DNA of 64,000 nucleotides from Reyranella sp. (GTDB taxonomy: Bacteria > Pseudomonadota > Alphaproteobacteria > Reyranellales > Reyranellaceae): positions 62,001-126,000 of the forward strand of contig NZ_JAUSBN010000047.1 of assembly GCF_030651995.1 (NCBI RefSeq), read 5' to 3'. The notes below the pieces were generated by a model, which was not told the origin of the DNA, made no database searches, and saw only the letters and a list, made by a program, of their open reading frames with translations. The position numbers and the translations under genes are program-made. Positions 7,965-16,601 of this stretch are shown here, piece after piece (position 1 is the first letter of the stretch; each line of letters starts with the position of its first letter).

Positions 7965-10685
7965 ATGGAACGCAGTCTCTTCTCCTACATCTGGCGGCAC
8001 AGCCGGCCCGAGCAGATCGTAATCCTGCTGCTGGTGGTCCTGGCCCAGGTTTTCTACTTCATGTCGCTGACGGTGCCGAAGTCGGTCATCAATAACGGCA
8101 TCCAGGGCAACGCGTTCAAGGACAGCAAGACCATCCCCTTCCTGGTCTGGGAACTGGACCTCTCCGCCATCTTCCCGGGAAGGGTCATCCGGTTCTTTGA
8201 CGGATTCCAGGTCGACCAGCTCCAGTATCTCGTGGTGATGAGCTTCGTCTTCCTGGGGGCCGTCATCGTCAACGGCCTGTTCAAGAAGACGATCAACACC
8301 CAGAAGGGCCGCATGGGCGAGCGCATGCTGCGCCGCCTGCGCTACGAACTCTACGACCGCATCCTGCGCTTCCCGCCGGCCCATTTCCGCAAGGTCAAGC
8401 AGGCCGAGCTCGCCACCATGGTGAAGGACGAGGTCGAGCCGCTGGGCGGGTTCATCGGCGACGCATTCGTGCAGCCGATGTTCCTGGGCGGCCAGGCGCT
8501 GACGGCCATCATCTTCATCATGATGCAGAACTGGCTGCTCGGGATCATCGTGATCGTGCTGCTCGCCGTGCAGATGTCGATCATCCCGCGCCTCCGGAAG
8601 CCCGTGCTGGTGCTGGGCCGCCAGCGGCAGATTTCGGCCCGCCAGCTCGCCGGCCGCATCGCCGAGACCGCCGACGGCGTGCATGAGATCCACATCCACG
8701 GCGCCGCCAACTACGAACGTGCCGATATTTCCGAACGACTGGGACGCATCTTCAAGATCCGCTTCGACCTCTACCAGAAGAAGTTCGTCGCCAAGTTCTG
8801 GAACAACATCCTCTCGCAGGCGACGCCTTTCGCCATCTACCTGGTGGGCGGCTACTTCGCGATCACCGGCCAGATGGACGTCGGCGCCGTGGTCGGCGTG
8901 CTCCTCGCCTACAAGGACCTGCCGTCGCCGATCAAGGAGCTGATCGACTGGGACCAGCAGCGCCAGGACGTGCAGATCAAGTACGAGCAGGTGATCGACC
9001 AGTTCCAGCCCGAGGGCATGATGCCGCCGGAGCTGCAGGCGATCCCTGACGGGCCGCCGCCGCCGCTCGGCAAGGAGCTGGCGTTGGTCGGGGTGGTCGT
9101 GACCGAGGACGGCCGCGTGAAGCAGCTCGACACCCTCTCGCTGACCCTGCCGACCAGCAGTCGGGTGGCGGTGATCGGTGGTTCGGGGTCGGGCAAGGAA
9201 GTGCTGGGCCAGGTGCTGGCACGCCAGACCCTGCCGGCCAGCGGCACGATCCGCATCGACGGCAAGGATTTTTTCCAGGTGCCGGAGTATGTCATCGGCG
9301 CACGGCTGGCCTATGTCGGACAGGACACCTACCTCTTCCCGCTTACCGTCCGCGACAATCTCCTGTTCGGCCTGAAGCTTCGGCCCGTGGCACCGGCAGC
9401 CTATGACGAGGCCACGAAGGTGATTCGCGAGGCGTTCTGGAAGGAATCGGAGCGCGCCGGCAATCCGGCCTTCGATCCCAATGCCGACTGGGTCGACTAC
9501 GAGCTGGCCGGCGCCACCGGCCCGGCCGACCTGCTGCCCTGCATGGTGCGGGTGCTGAAGCAGGTCGAGCTCGACGAAGACATCTATTCCTTGGGCCTGC
9601 GCGGCACCGTCGACGCGGCCGTGCGGCCCGATCTGGCCGAGAAGATCCTGAAGGCGCGGCATACGCTGCACGAGCATCTGCAGGACGGCACCTATGCCGG
9701 CCTGGTCGAGCCGTTCAACGACGACCACTACAACAAGAACCTGTCGGTCGCCGAAAACCTGCTGTTCGGCACGGCGCTAGGCAAGCAGTTCGATGGCGAC
9801 AATCTCGCGGCCGATCCCTACGTGATGTCGGTGCTGCAGAAGACCGGGCTCGACGTCGAACTGCAGCGCATGGGTCTCAGCATCGCCGAGACCATGGTCG
9901 AGCTGTTCTCCGGACTGTCGCCCGACAATCCGCTGTTCGAGCAGTACAGCTTCATCTCGGCCGACGAGCTGCCCAACGTCCGCCTGCTGCTGCAACGCCT
10001 CGGCGGCAAGGGCATCGAGGCGGTGCCCGAGGCCGACCGCATCCGCCTGATGACGCTGCCGTTCCGCTACATCGAAGCGCGCCATCGCCTCGGCCTGATC
10101 GATGCGGCCATGGAGGAGCGGATCCTGGGCGCCCGCCGCGCCTTCGCCGAGGGCCTGCCGGCCAATCTGCGCGACGCCGTCGAATTCTACGATTTCGAGC
10201 GCTACAACAGCGCCGCCACCCTGCAGGACAACATCCTGTTCGGGCGCCTGGTGTACGGCCAGGCGCAGGCGGGCGAGCGCATCGGCAATTTGATCGCCCA
10301 GGTGTTCGACGAGCTCGGTCTGCGCGATTCGGTGATCGGGGTGGGCCTGGAGTACAATGTCGGCGTCGGCGGCAAGAGGTTGCCGGCGAGCCAGCGCCAG
10401 AAGCTCGGAATCGCCCGCGCCCTGATCAAGAGGCCACAGCTCGTGGTCGTCAACGAAGCGGTGGCCATGTTCGACGGTCGCACCCAGGACCGCATTCGCG
10501 ACAACATCCTGGCCGACGCTTCCGAGCGGGCCTCCGGTGTGTTCTGGATCGCCAACCGGCCCAACCAGGCGGAGCCGTTCGATCAGATCGTCGTTATGCA
10601 GGGTGGCCGCGTGGTCGCCCGGGGATCGCCGTCGGAGCTGGCGGCAAGAGGCGGGCTCTATACCGAGCTGATGGCGTCGGCGTAG
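7965..10685 (+). CDS. ABC transporter, fused permease/ATPase with degenerate, insertion-bearing ATPase domain, 906 aa
   Basis: Residues ~1-330 form an exporter-type membrane domain with several hydrophobic helices. The ATPase domain follows from ~370. Walker A is G405-G-S-G-S-G-K411-E412, with Glu in place of the Mg-coordinating Ser/Thr. The Q-loop glutamine is Q453. The signature is LPASQRQ (806-812) rather than LSGGQ. Walker B reads VVVNE, with N830 for the Asp, but the catalytic-type E831 is kept. About 350 residues lie between Q-loop and signature, against roughly 50 normally. The '(D/E)N(L/I)LFG' motif that usually follows the Q-loop occurs three times (near 464, 597 and 755). The start at 7965 is preferred for its GCAGGA ribosome-binding site; GTG 7833 or ATG 7851 are alternatives. 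The cNMP-binding gene follows 20 bp later. Confidence 0.85.
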   Translation: MERSLFSYIWRHSRPEQIVILLLVVLAQVFYFMSLTVPKSVINNGIQGNAFKDSKTIPFLVWELDLSAIFPGRVIRFFDGFQVDQLQYLVVMSFVFLGAVIVNGLFKKTINTQKGRMGERMLRRLRYELYDRILRFPPAHFRKVKQAELATMVKDEVEPLGGFIGDAFVQPMFLGGQALTAIIFIMMQNWLLGIIVIVLLAVQMSIIPRLRKPVLVLGRQRQISARQLAGRIAETADGVHEIHIHGAANYERADISERLGRIFKIRFDLYQKKFVAKFWNNILSQATPFAIYLVGGYFAITGQMDVGAVVGVLLAYKDLPSPIKELIDWDQQRQDVQIKYEQVIDQFQPEGMMPPELQAIPDGPPPPLGKELALVGVVVTEDGRVKQLDTLSLTLPTSSRVAVIGGSGSGKEVLGQVLARQTLPASGTIRIDGKDFFQVPEYVIGARLAYVGQDTYLFPLTVRDNLLFGLKLRPVAPAAYDEATKVIREAFWKESERAGNPAFDPNADWVDYELAGATGPADLLPCMVRVLKQVELDEDIYSLGLRGTVDAAVRPDLAEKILKARHTLHEHLQDGTYAGLVEPFNDDHYNKNLSVAENLLFGTALGKQFDGDNLAADPYVMSVLQKTGLDVELQRMGLSIAETMVELFSGLSPDNPLFEQYSFISADELPNVRLLLQRLGGKGIEAVPEADRIRLMTLPFRYIEARHRLGLIDAAMEERILGARRAFAEGLPANLRDAVEFYDFERYNSAATLQDNILFGRLVYGQAQAGERIGNLIAQVFDELGLRDSVIGVGLEYNVGVGGKRLPASQRQKLGIARALIKRPQLVVVNEAVAMFDGRTQDRIRDNILADASERASGVFWIANRPNQAEPFDQIVVMQGGRVVARGSPSELAARGGLYTELMASA

Positions 10686-10705
10686 GGCGCATCGAGGAGG
10701 ACGCG

Positions 10706-11155
10706 ATGAACCTCAACGAAGAGGTGGAGCTGCTGAAGGGTGTGCCGATCTTCTCGAAGGTCGAGCAGGCGAGGCTGAAGCTGCTGGCCTTCACCAGCGA
10801 GCGGGTGAACTTCGGCGTCGGCCAGGAAGTCTGTCGCCAGGGCGATCCCGGCGACACGATGTACGTCATCCTGGGCGGCACGGCCGACGTGCTGATCGAC
10901 ACGCCGAGCGGCCAGATCTCGGTGGCCGAGATGAAGCGCAACAGCTTCTTCGGCGAGATCGCCATCCTGTGCGACGTGCCGCGCACCGCGACCATCAAGG
11001 CCAAGGAGCCACTCGCCACGCTCAAGATCACCAAGGACATGTTCTATCGCCTGGTCGCTGAGTTCCCGGAGATGGCGATCGAGATCATGCGCGAGCTGGC
11101 GCACCGGCTCGAGGACACCAACCAGAAACTTCGCGCCGCCACCAAGGCCGGCTGA
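10706..11155 (+). CDS. Cyclic nucleotide-binding domain protein, 149 aa
   Basis: This is a single stand-alone cNMP-binding domain. The phosphate-binding cassette 'FFGEIAILCDVPRTATIKA' has the conserved Gly, Glu and Arg-Thr, and 'FGVGQEVCRQGDPGDTMYVI' is the matching N-terminal beta-roll. There is no helix-turn-helix after the domain, so it is not a Crp/Fnr regulator and probably acts by protein contact. A good ribosome-binding site (GAGGA) lies upstream. It sits directly between the unusual ABC transporter and a methyltransferase on the same strand, which suggests that it regulates or assembles with the transporter. Whether it binds cAMP, cGMP or neither is untested. Confidence 0.88.
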   Translation: MNLNEEVELLKGVPIFSKVEQARLKLLAFTSERVNFGVGQEVCRQGDPGDTMYVILGGTADVLIDTPSGQISVAEMKRNSFFGEIAILCDVPRTATIKAKEPLATLKITKDMFYRLVAEFPEMAIEIMRELAHRLEDTNQKLRAATKAG

Positions 11156-11181
11156 TCACCCGTGAGAGTCATCGCATCATT

Positions 11182-11670
11182 ATGAGTCGTCTCGACAGCT
11201 TCATCGCGCGCATGCAGGCGCAGCGCGACTGCCTGAATTTCCTGAAGCCCGCCCTCGACGCCGTGCCGGGTCCCATCCTTGAAGTCGGCCTGGGCAACGG
11301 CCGCACCTACGACCATCTGCGCGAGCTCTTTCCCGGCCGGGACATCTATGTGTTCGAACGCAAGGTGGCGGCCCATCCCGACTGCGTCCCGCCCGACGAC
11401 CGGCTGTTCCTCGGCGATGCCGACCGCACGATCGACGAAGCCGCCCGAAAGCTCGGCGCAACGGCCGCGCTGATCCACACCGATCTCGGCACCGGCGACC
11501 ACCAGGCCAATGTCGAAATGGGCAAATGGCTGGGGCCGGCCCTCGACCGGCTTGCCGTTTCAGGCGGCTACGTGCTGGCCAACCAGGCGCTCGACGTCGC
11601 GCGCTGGCAGCGCCTGCCCGAGCCTCCGGGCGTGCCGAAGGACCGGTATTTTCTCTATCGCGTGCGTTAG
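11182..11670 (+). CDS. Class I SAM-dependent methyltransferase-like protein, 162 aa
   Basis: This is a short Rossmann-fold protein. Motif I is 'ILEVGLGNGRTYDHL', followed by 'IYVFERKVAAHPDC', whose acidic residue would hold the ribose of SAM, and 'ALIHTDLGTGD'. At 162 residues it is close to the minimum for this fold and has little room for a separate substrate domain. It ends the plus-strand arm of the glycan/ABC cluster and faces the GlsB-like gene, stop to stop, with a 4 bp gap. The substrate is unknown. Confidence 0.78.
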   Translation: MSRLDSFIARMQAQRDCLNFLKPALDAVPGPILEVGLGNGRTYDHLRELFPGRDIYVFERKVAAHPDCVPPDDRLFLGDADRTIDEAARKLGATAALIHTDLGTGDHQANVEMGKWLGPALDRLAVSGGYVLANQALDVARWQRLPEPPGVPKDRYFLYRVR

Positions 11671-11674
11671 AGGC

Positions 11675-11920
11675 TCATCTGCCGAAGAGCTGCACGAGAG
11701 CCAGCAGGACGATCGCGCCGATCACTGAACCGATGAAGCCAGCCGGTCGGCCGGCACGGTAGAGGCCGAGCGCCTGACCGCCATAGGTGGCAATCACCGA
11801 GCCCACGACACCGATCAGGACGGTGATCCAGAAGCCCTGGATCTGGACGCCGGGACCGATCCAGCGGGCCAGGAGACCGACGACGAAGCCGATCAGGATG
11901 GTGACGATGATTTGCAGCAT
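11675..11920 (-). CDS. GlsB/YeaQ/YmgE family stress-response membrane protein, 81 aa
   Basis: This small inner-membrane protein has three hydrophobic helices and the family's glycine pattern ('GFVVGLLARWIGPG', 'TVLIGVVGSVIATYGG', 'GSVIGAIVLLALVQL'). The length is typical. Members are often induced by acid or envelope stress; their biochemical role is not settled. It lies 12 bp downstream of xthA on the same strand and may be co-transcribed with it. Confidence 0.9.
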   Translation of the reverse strand: MLQIIVTILIGFVVGLLARWIGPGVQIQGFWITVLIGVVGSVIATYGGQALGLYRAGRPAGFIGSVIGAIVLLALVQLFGR

Positions 11921-11932
11921 GGCGGGCTCCCC

Positions 11933-12754
11933 CTAGACCTCGAACGTTGCCGACACCGGCACATGGTCCGATGCCTTTTCCCAATCGCGTAGATCGACGT
12001 CGATGTGATGACTGCGGATCGCGCCAGCAAGGGCGGGGCTCGCCAGGATGTGGTCGAGCCGCCGGCCGCGGTTGGAGACGCGCCAGTCGGTGTTGCGATA
12101 GCTCCACCACGAATAGAGCTTCTGGTCTTCGGGCACGAACTTGCGCGGCACGTCGATCCAGTCGAGCGACGCCTGGAGCCGTTCGAACAATTCCACTTCG
12201 ACCGGCGTGTGCGAGACGATCTTCAGGAGCTGCTTGTGGCTCCAGACATCGTGTTCCAGCGGGGCCACATTGAGGTCGCCCACGGTGATGCGGCGCAGGC
12301 CCTTGCGGGCGCGCGGTCCGGGCTTGCGCCCCGCGTACCAGTCCGCCATCTCGCGGTAGAAATCGAGCTTGTGCGCGAACTTCACGTTGAGGTCGGGGTC
12401 GGGAATGTCGCCCCCGGCGGGAATGTAGAGATTGTCGAGCAGGATCGGATCGCCCCCGACATCGAGCGCGACCTCGACATGCCGGCAATCCTCCTTGCCG
12501 CAGCGATGATGGATGGTGCCGGCGGCGAACGGCACCTTCGACAGGATCGCCACGCCGTTATAGGCCTTCATCCCCTGCACGAAGCGATGGGTGTAGCCCA
12601 TGCGTTCGAAGGCCTCGTGCGGGAAGAATTCGTCCGGGCACTTGGTCTCCTGGAGGCACAGCACATCGGGCTGGCGCAACTTCAGGTACCGTTCGACGTT
12701 TCCGATCCGCAGCCGGACCGAGTTTATGTTCCAGGTCGCAATGGTGAGACTCAT
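11933..12754 (-). CDS. xthA: Exodeoxyribonuclease III, 273 aa
   Basis: This enzyme cuts DNA at abasic sites and removes 3'-blocking groups in base-excision repair. It shows the exonuclease/endonuclease/phosphatase fold: 'ATWNINSVRLR' at the N-terminus, 'LCLQETKCPDEFF' with the metal-binding Glu, 'VGDLNVAP' with the Asp-Asn pair, and the C-terminal 'RRLDHILAS' and 'SDHVPV' holding the catalytic Asp-His. The length is normal for the bacterial family. The GlsB-like gene follows closely. Confidence 0.95.
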   Translation of the reverse strand: MSLTIATWNINSVRLRIGNVERYLKLRQPDVLCLQETKCPDEFFPHEAFERMGYTHRFVQGMKAYNGVAILSKVPFAAGTIHHRCGKEDCRHVEVALDVGGDPILLDNLYIPAGGDIPDPDLNVKFAHKLDFYREMADWYAGRKPGPRARKGLRRITVGDLNVAPLEHDVWSHKQLLKIVSHTPVEVELFERLQASLDWIDVPRKFVPEDQKLYSWWSYRNTDWRVSNRGRRLDHILASPALAGAIRSHHIDVDLRDWEKASDHVPVSATFEV

Positions 12755-12821
12755 CGCCGGGCACTATAGACGATCCGGAGACGATCTCGCCGGGAACTTC
12801 CCGGCCAAGGAGACCTAAGCC

Positions 12822-13763
12822 ATGCAGATGGATGGCGACCAGAGCAACAACATCGAGGATCGCCGCGGCGACGGCGGCGGGTTCGGCGGTGGGGGATTGG
12901 GCGGCGGCGGCTTCCCCGTTCCCATGGGCGGAGGTGGCGGCGGCCTGTTCAAGGGCGGCTTCGGCCTGGTGGCCTTCGTCGTCATTGCCATGATCATGGG
13001 CGCCGATCCCGGCGCCATCCTGAGCGACATCGCGGGCGGCGGCGGAGGCACCTCGAGCTACGCGCCGGCGCCGTCCTCGGCCAGCCGCACGCCAGGCACA
13101 CCCGCGCCGGCCGGCGATGCCGAGACCCAGTTCGTGTCGCGCGTGCTGAAGAGCACCGAGGATGTCTGGCAGGACATCTTCCGCGACATGGGTCGCCAGT
13201 ATCGCGACCCCAAGCTGGTGCTGTTCCGCGGCGCCACGCGCACCGAGTGCGGCGTCGGCCAGTCGGCAATGGGGCCGTTCTATTGTCCGGCCGACCAGCG
13301 GGTCTATCTCGACCTCGGCTTCTTCGACGAACTGGCACGGCGCTTCCGCGCGCCCGGCCAGTTCCCTCAGGCCTATGTGATCGCCCACGAGATCGGCCAC
13401 CACGTGCAGAACCTCCTCGGCATCTCGGGCAAGGTCCAGCAGATGCAGCGGAGCATGAGCAAGCGCGACGCCAATGCGCTATCGGTGCGAACCGAGCTCC
13501 AGGCCGATTGCTTCGCCGGGGTCTGGGCCAACCGCGCCGACAGGCAACGCGGCGGCCGGATGATCGACGACAAGGACGTCGATCAGGCGCTGGCGGCTGC
13601 GAGCGCGATCGGCGACGACGCGCTGCAGAAGCAGAGCCAGGGCCGGATCGTGCCCGACAGCTTCACCCACGGCACCAGTGCGCAGCGCGCGCGCTGGTTC
13701 CGCAAGGGGCTCGCAACGGGAGATCCCCGCCAGTGCGACACGTTTAGAGCGCAGCAACTTTGA
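12822..13763 (+). CDS. Neutral zinc metallopeptidase (YpfJ family), 313 aa
   Basis: The ribosome-binding site AAGGAG lies about 10 bp before the ATG. The first ~45 residues are glycine-rich (repeated GGG blocks), followed by one membrane segment ('GLVAFVVIAMIMG') and then a domain with the zinc site 'HEIGHHVQNL' near residue 189. 'CFAGVWA' is also typical of the family. It is probably anchored in the inner membrane with the peptidase domain outside. The family's substrates are not established. Cysteines in the catalytic domain ('ECGVGQ', 'FYCPAD') fit a periplasmic location. Confidence 0.9.
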   Translation: MQMDGDQSNNIEDRRGDGGGFGGGGLGGGGFPVPMGGGGGGLFKGGFGLVAFVVIAMIMGADPGAILSDIAGGGGGTSSYAPAPSSASRTPGTPAPAGDAETQFVSRVLKSTEDVWQDIFRDMGRQYRDPKLVLFRGATRTECGVGQSAMGPFYCPADQRVYLDLGFFDELARRFRAPGQFPQAYVIAHEIGHHVQNLLGISGKVQQMQRSMSKRDANALSVRTELQADCFAGVWANRADRQRGGRMIDDKDVDQALAAASAIGDDALQKQSQGRIVPDSFTHGTSAQRARWFRKGLATGDPRQCDTFRAQQL

Positions 13764-13769
13764 AAGACC

Positions 13770-13879
13770 CCGTCGTCTCGACCGGAGCGCCGCAGGCGCG
13801 TAGTGGAGAGACCTCTTTTCCTCGATCGGAAAAAAAGTCCTTCGACTGCGCGCCTACGGCGCTTCGCTCAGGACGACGG
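13770..13879. repeat. Mosaic palindromic intergenic repeat (left half family D, right half family B)
   Basis: The left part ('cgtcgtctcgaccggagcgc', then 'agtggagagacc') matches the left arm of the element at 22321-22434. The right part ('gtccttcg ... cttcgctcaggacgac') matches the right arm of the element at 20161-20246. The two halves are not complementary to each other along their full length, so this is a hybrid of two families rather than a simple hairpin. Confidence 0.7.
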
Positions 13880-13888
13880 GGGAAGTGA

Positions 13889-14590
13889 TCACACCAGCAC
13901 GCACGTCACCGTGCCACAGCCATCGACGAAACCCGACAGCGTGTCGCCCTTCACCACCGCGGCCACGCCATCGGGCGTGCCGGTATAGATCAGGTCGCCG
14001 GCGGCCAGCTCGACGAGGCCCGACAGGTAGGAAATCGTCTCGGGGACGCTCCAGATCAGCGCGTTGAGATCCGACTTCTGGCGGGTCTTGCCGTTCACGT
14101 CGAGCTGGATGGTGCCCTTGGCGGGATGGCCGATTTTCGCGGCCGGATAAATCTCGCCGATCGGGGCGGACTGGTCGAAGCCCTTGCCCATGTCCCACGG
14201 GCGGCCCATGTCCTTGGCTTGGTTCTGCAGGTCGCGACGCGTCATGTCGAGGCCGACGCCGTAGCCGTACACATGCTCCAGCGCCTTCTCGACGGGAATG
14301 TCGCTGCCACCCGACTTCATCGCCACGACCAGCTCCATCTCGTGATGCAGGTTCTTGGTGGCAGGCGGATAGGCGACCCTGGTGGGATTCTTCGGGTCGG
14401 CGCAGATCACGATCGCGTCGGCCGGCTTGGTGAAGAAGAAGGGCGGCTCGCGGTCGGGATCGTGTCCCATCTCGCGGGCGTGGGCGGCATAGTTGCGGCC
14501 GACGCAGAAGATCCGGCGCACCGGAAACAGATCGCCGGTTCCGTGGACCGGCACGCCGATGGTCGCCGGCGGCGTTACGACATAAGCCAT
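13889..14590 (-). CDS. Fumarylacetoacetate hydrolase family protein, 233 aa
   Basis: The ATG at 14590 has a clear ribosome-binding site (GGGAGAAAG). '[16 protein letters not shown]' and '[12 protein letters not shown]' are signatures of the short FAH family (acylpyruvases, oxaloacetate decarboxylases and similar). A metal site is suggested by 'HHEMELVV', and '[12 protein letters not shown]' is the conserved C-terminal loop. It is a cytoplasmic enzyme hydrolysing or decarboxylating a short keto acid; the exact substrate cannot be told from the sequence. It is divergent from the L,D-transpeptidase gene. Confidence 0.9.
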   Translation of the reverse strand: MAYVVTPPATIGVPVHGTGDLFPVRRIFCVGRNYAAHAREMGHDPDREPPFFFTKPADAIVICADPKNPTRVAYPPATKNLHHEMELVVAMKSGGSDIPVEKALEHVYGYGVGLDMTRRDLQNQAKDMGRPWDMGKGFDQSAPIGEIYPAAKIGHPAKGTIQLDVNGKTRQKSDLNALIWSVPETISYLSGLVELAAGDLIYTGTPDGVAAVVKGDTLSGFVDGCGTVTCVLV

Positions 14591-14642
14591 CGCTTTCTCC
14601 CTCAAGAGCGTGCCTTTATGAAGGGCACCGGAGTACTGGGCA

Positions 14643-15254
14643 ATGACCGACGAGACTGTCCTGATCGTGCAGGCCGATACGGCCGATACCTCGCTGGGCT
14701 GGGCCACCCTGGGGGACCGGCGCTGGCGTTGCGCTGTGGGCGCGGGCGGCATCCGCGAAGACAAGGTCGAGGGCGATTCGGCGACGCCCGTCGGCGAATT
14801 CCCGCTGCGCCGGATTTATTACCGCAACGACCTGGTGGTCCTGCCCAAGGTCGCTTTGCCGGCTCGGCCGATCAGCGAGCATGACGGCTGGTGCGACGAC
14901 CCGCGCTCGCCCAGCTACAACAAGCTGGTTCACATCCCCAACGAGTGGGGCGCCGAGAAGATGTGGCGCGAGGACGGGCTCTACGATCTCGTCGTCGTGG
15001 TCGGCTACAACGACGATCCGCCGGAAGGCGAATGGGGCAGCGCGATCTTCCTCCACATCGCGCGCGACGACTATGCCGGCACCCAGGGCTGCGTCGCCTT
15101 CTCGCGGAACGATCTCCTGGAACTGCTGCCGTTGCTCACCCGCGAAACGCGCCTGCGCGTCCTCTCACACGCCGCCGATGAGCAGGCAGCGCCCCCCTCA
15201 GAGGAAGACGAGCGCGCCAAGCAGTTCGAGGATTTCGACGAGAAGGATTGGTGA
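14643..15254 (+). CDS. L,D-transpeptidase (YkuD) family protein, 203 aa
   Basis: The catalytic stretch '[19 protein letters not shown]' supplies the His and Cys of the YkuD active site, near residues 139-152. Upstream, '[17 protein letters not shown]' is also typical. No signal peptide is visible, which is unusual for an enzyme expected to cross-link periplasmic peptidoglycan; many COG3786-type members share this. The last ~30 residues are strongly acidic ('[18 protein letters not shown]'). Biochemical function is inferred only. Confidence 0.87.
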   Translation: MTDETVLIVQADTADTSLGWATLGDRRWRCAVGAGGIREDKVEGDSATPVGEFPLRRIYYRNDLVVLPKVALPARPISEHDGWCDDPRSPSYNKLVHIPNEWGAEKMWREDGLYDLVVVVGYNDDPPEGEWGSAIFLHIARDDYAGTQGCVAFSRNDLLELLPLLTRETRLRVLSHAADEQAAPPSEEDERAKQFEDFDEKDW

Positions 15255-15281
15255 GCGCTGACTGTTGTTGCAGGCAAATTT

Positions 15282-15351
15282 GTCATCCCGAGCGTAGCGA
15301 GGGACCTTTAACTGCTTCAGCGCAAAGGTCCCTCGCTACGCTCGGGATGAC
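15282..15351. repeat. Palindromic intergenic repeat, family C, copy 1
   Basis: This is a nearly perfect 70 bp hairpin: arm 'gtcatcccgagcgtagcgag' with 'ggacctttaa', a short loop, and the complementary arm ending 'gctcgggatgac'. It lies between the convergent L,D-transpeptidase and hrcA genes. A second copy lies at 26764-26833. It could act as a transcript end for either gene, but the family's copies in other gene contexts argue that it is primarily a dispersed repeat. Confidence 0.85.
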
Positions 15352-15360
15352 ATCGGTCCC

Positions 15361-16467
15361 CTAACTCACCATCCGCCCAATCGCACGTGCGGTGTAGTCG
15401 ACCAGGGGAATGATGCGCGCGTAGTTGAGCCGCGTGGGTCCGATCACGCCGATGGCGCCCAGGATGCGCTCCTGCGAATCGCGGAACGGCGCCACCACCA
15501 TCGAGCAGCCGGTGTTGGCGAACAGCGGGTTGTCGGCGCCGATGAAGATCTGCACGCCCGACGCGGTATTGGCGAGTTCGAGCAGGCGCACGAAGCTCTC
15601 GCCGCGCTCCAGCGCATCGAACAGGATGCGCACGCGCTCCAGATCCTCGATCGCGGTGATATCCTCGAGCAGGCGCGCCTGGCCGCGCACGATCAGCGCG
15701 CCGCCGCCCGGCTCGCCGGACCAGGTCGCCAGGCCCGATTCGATCACGCGCGCGGTGAGGTCGTTCAGCTCGGCGCGCTTCAGCTTGATGTCTTCCAGGA
15801 TCAGCCGGCGCGCTTCGTCGAAGGTGCGTCCGCTCAGCCGCGCATTGAGATAGTTGCTGGCCTCGGTCAGCGCCGACGGCGGCATGCCGATCGGCGTGTC
15901 GATGACGCGGTTCTCGACATGGCCCGATTGCGTCACCGTGACGACCAGCGCGCGGCCGGGGCCGAGATTGACGAACTCGATGTGCTTCAGCGGCTGTTCG
16001 GTCTTGGGCGCCATCACGAGGCCGGCGCAGCGCGACAGGCCCGACAGCATCGCGGTCGCCTGTTCCAGCGCCTCGGTGACGCTGCGGCCCGAGGGCGCGC
16101 AGCGCGCCTCGATCGATTCCCGCTCTTCCTCCGAAACGTTGCCGACCTCGAGCAGGCCATTCACGAACAGTTTCAGCCCGGCGTCGGTCGGCAGGCGGCC
16201 GGCCGAGGTATGCGGCGCATAGAGCAGGCCCGCATCCTGGAGGTCGGCCATGATGTTGCGGATGGTGGCGGGCGACAGCGTCTCGGTGAGCTTGCGGGTC
16301 AGCGCGCGCGAGCCCACCGGCTCCCCGGTCTCGACATAGCCTTCCACGACGTGGCGCAGCACCTCGCGGGCACGCTCGTTCAGCTCCGCCACGGAGGCGG
16401 ACTGACGTTGTCCTGTCGGGGAATCGCCAAGGGCGCCCCCGGGAATACCGATGCGGTGGATCGCCAT
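15361..16467 (-). CDS. hrcA: Heat-inducible transcription repressor HrcA, 368 aa
   Basis: HrcA represses chaperone operons by binding CIRCE elements. The N-terminal winged helix contains 'EGYVETGEPVGSRALTR' and 'LSPATIRNIMADLQDAGLL', followed by 'HTSAGRLPTDAGLKLFV', all classic HrcA sequence. The C-terminal GAF-like domain ends 'GAIGVIGPTRLNYARIIPLVDYTARAIGRM'-type residues. The start at 16467 (MAIHRIG) was preferred over a longer frame to 16518. I saw no CIRCE element beside it, so its targets lie elsewhere. It is divergent from rph, a common alphaproteobacterial order. Confidence 0.95.
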   Translation of the reverse strand: MAIHRIGIPGGALGDSPTGQRQSASVAELNERAREVLRHVVEGYVETGEPVGSRALTRKLTETLSPATIRNIMADLQDAGLLYAPHTSAGRLPTDAGLKLFVNGLLEVGNVSEEERESIEARCAPSGRSVTEALEQATAMLSGLSRCAGLVMAPKTEQPLKHIEFVNLGPGRALVVTVTQSGHVENRVIDTPIGMPPSALTEASNYLNARLSGRTFDEARRLILEDIKLKRAELNDLTARVIESGLATWSGEPGGGALIVRGQARLLEDITAIEDLERVRILFDALERGESFVRLLELANTASGVQIFIGADNPLFANTGCSMVVAPFRDSQERILGAIGVIGPTRLNYARIIPLVDYTARAIGRMVS

Positions 16468-16601
16468 GGAAAAAATGTAGGTAGTGTGGGCAGGGTGGTC
16501 AATGAACGCCGGCCTCAACGCCGGCCTCGAAACAAGGGATCCCGGCTGGATTCGCCAACGTTCGGGCGCTACACCGGCCGCCCGCCCCTCAGGAGAAATA
16601 A

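Noticed and set aside
7818-9728. 636-residue minus-strand frame under the ABC transporter
   Set aside because: Antisense shadow of a clear ABC gene; low-complexity His/Asp-rich translation without motifs.
16468-16601. CIRCE element expected near hrcA
   Set aside because: I looked for TTAGCACTC/GAGTGCTAA in the gap and did not see it.
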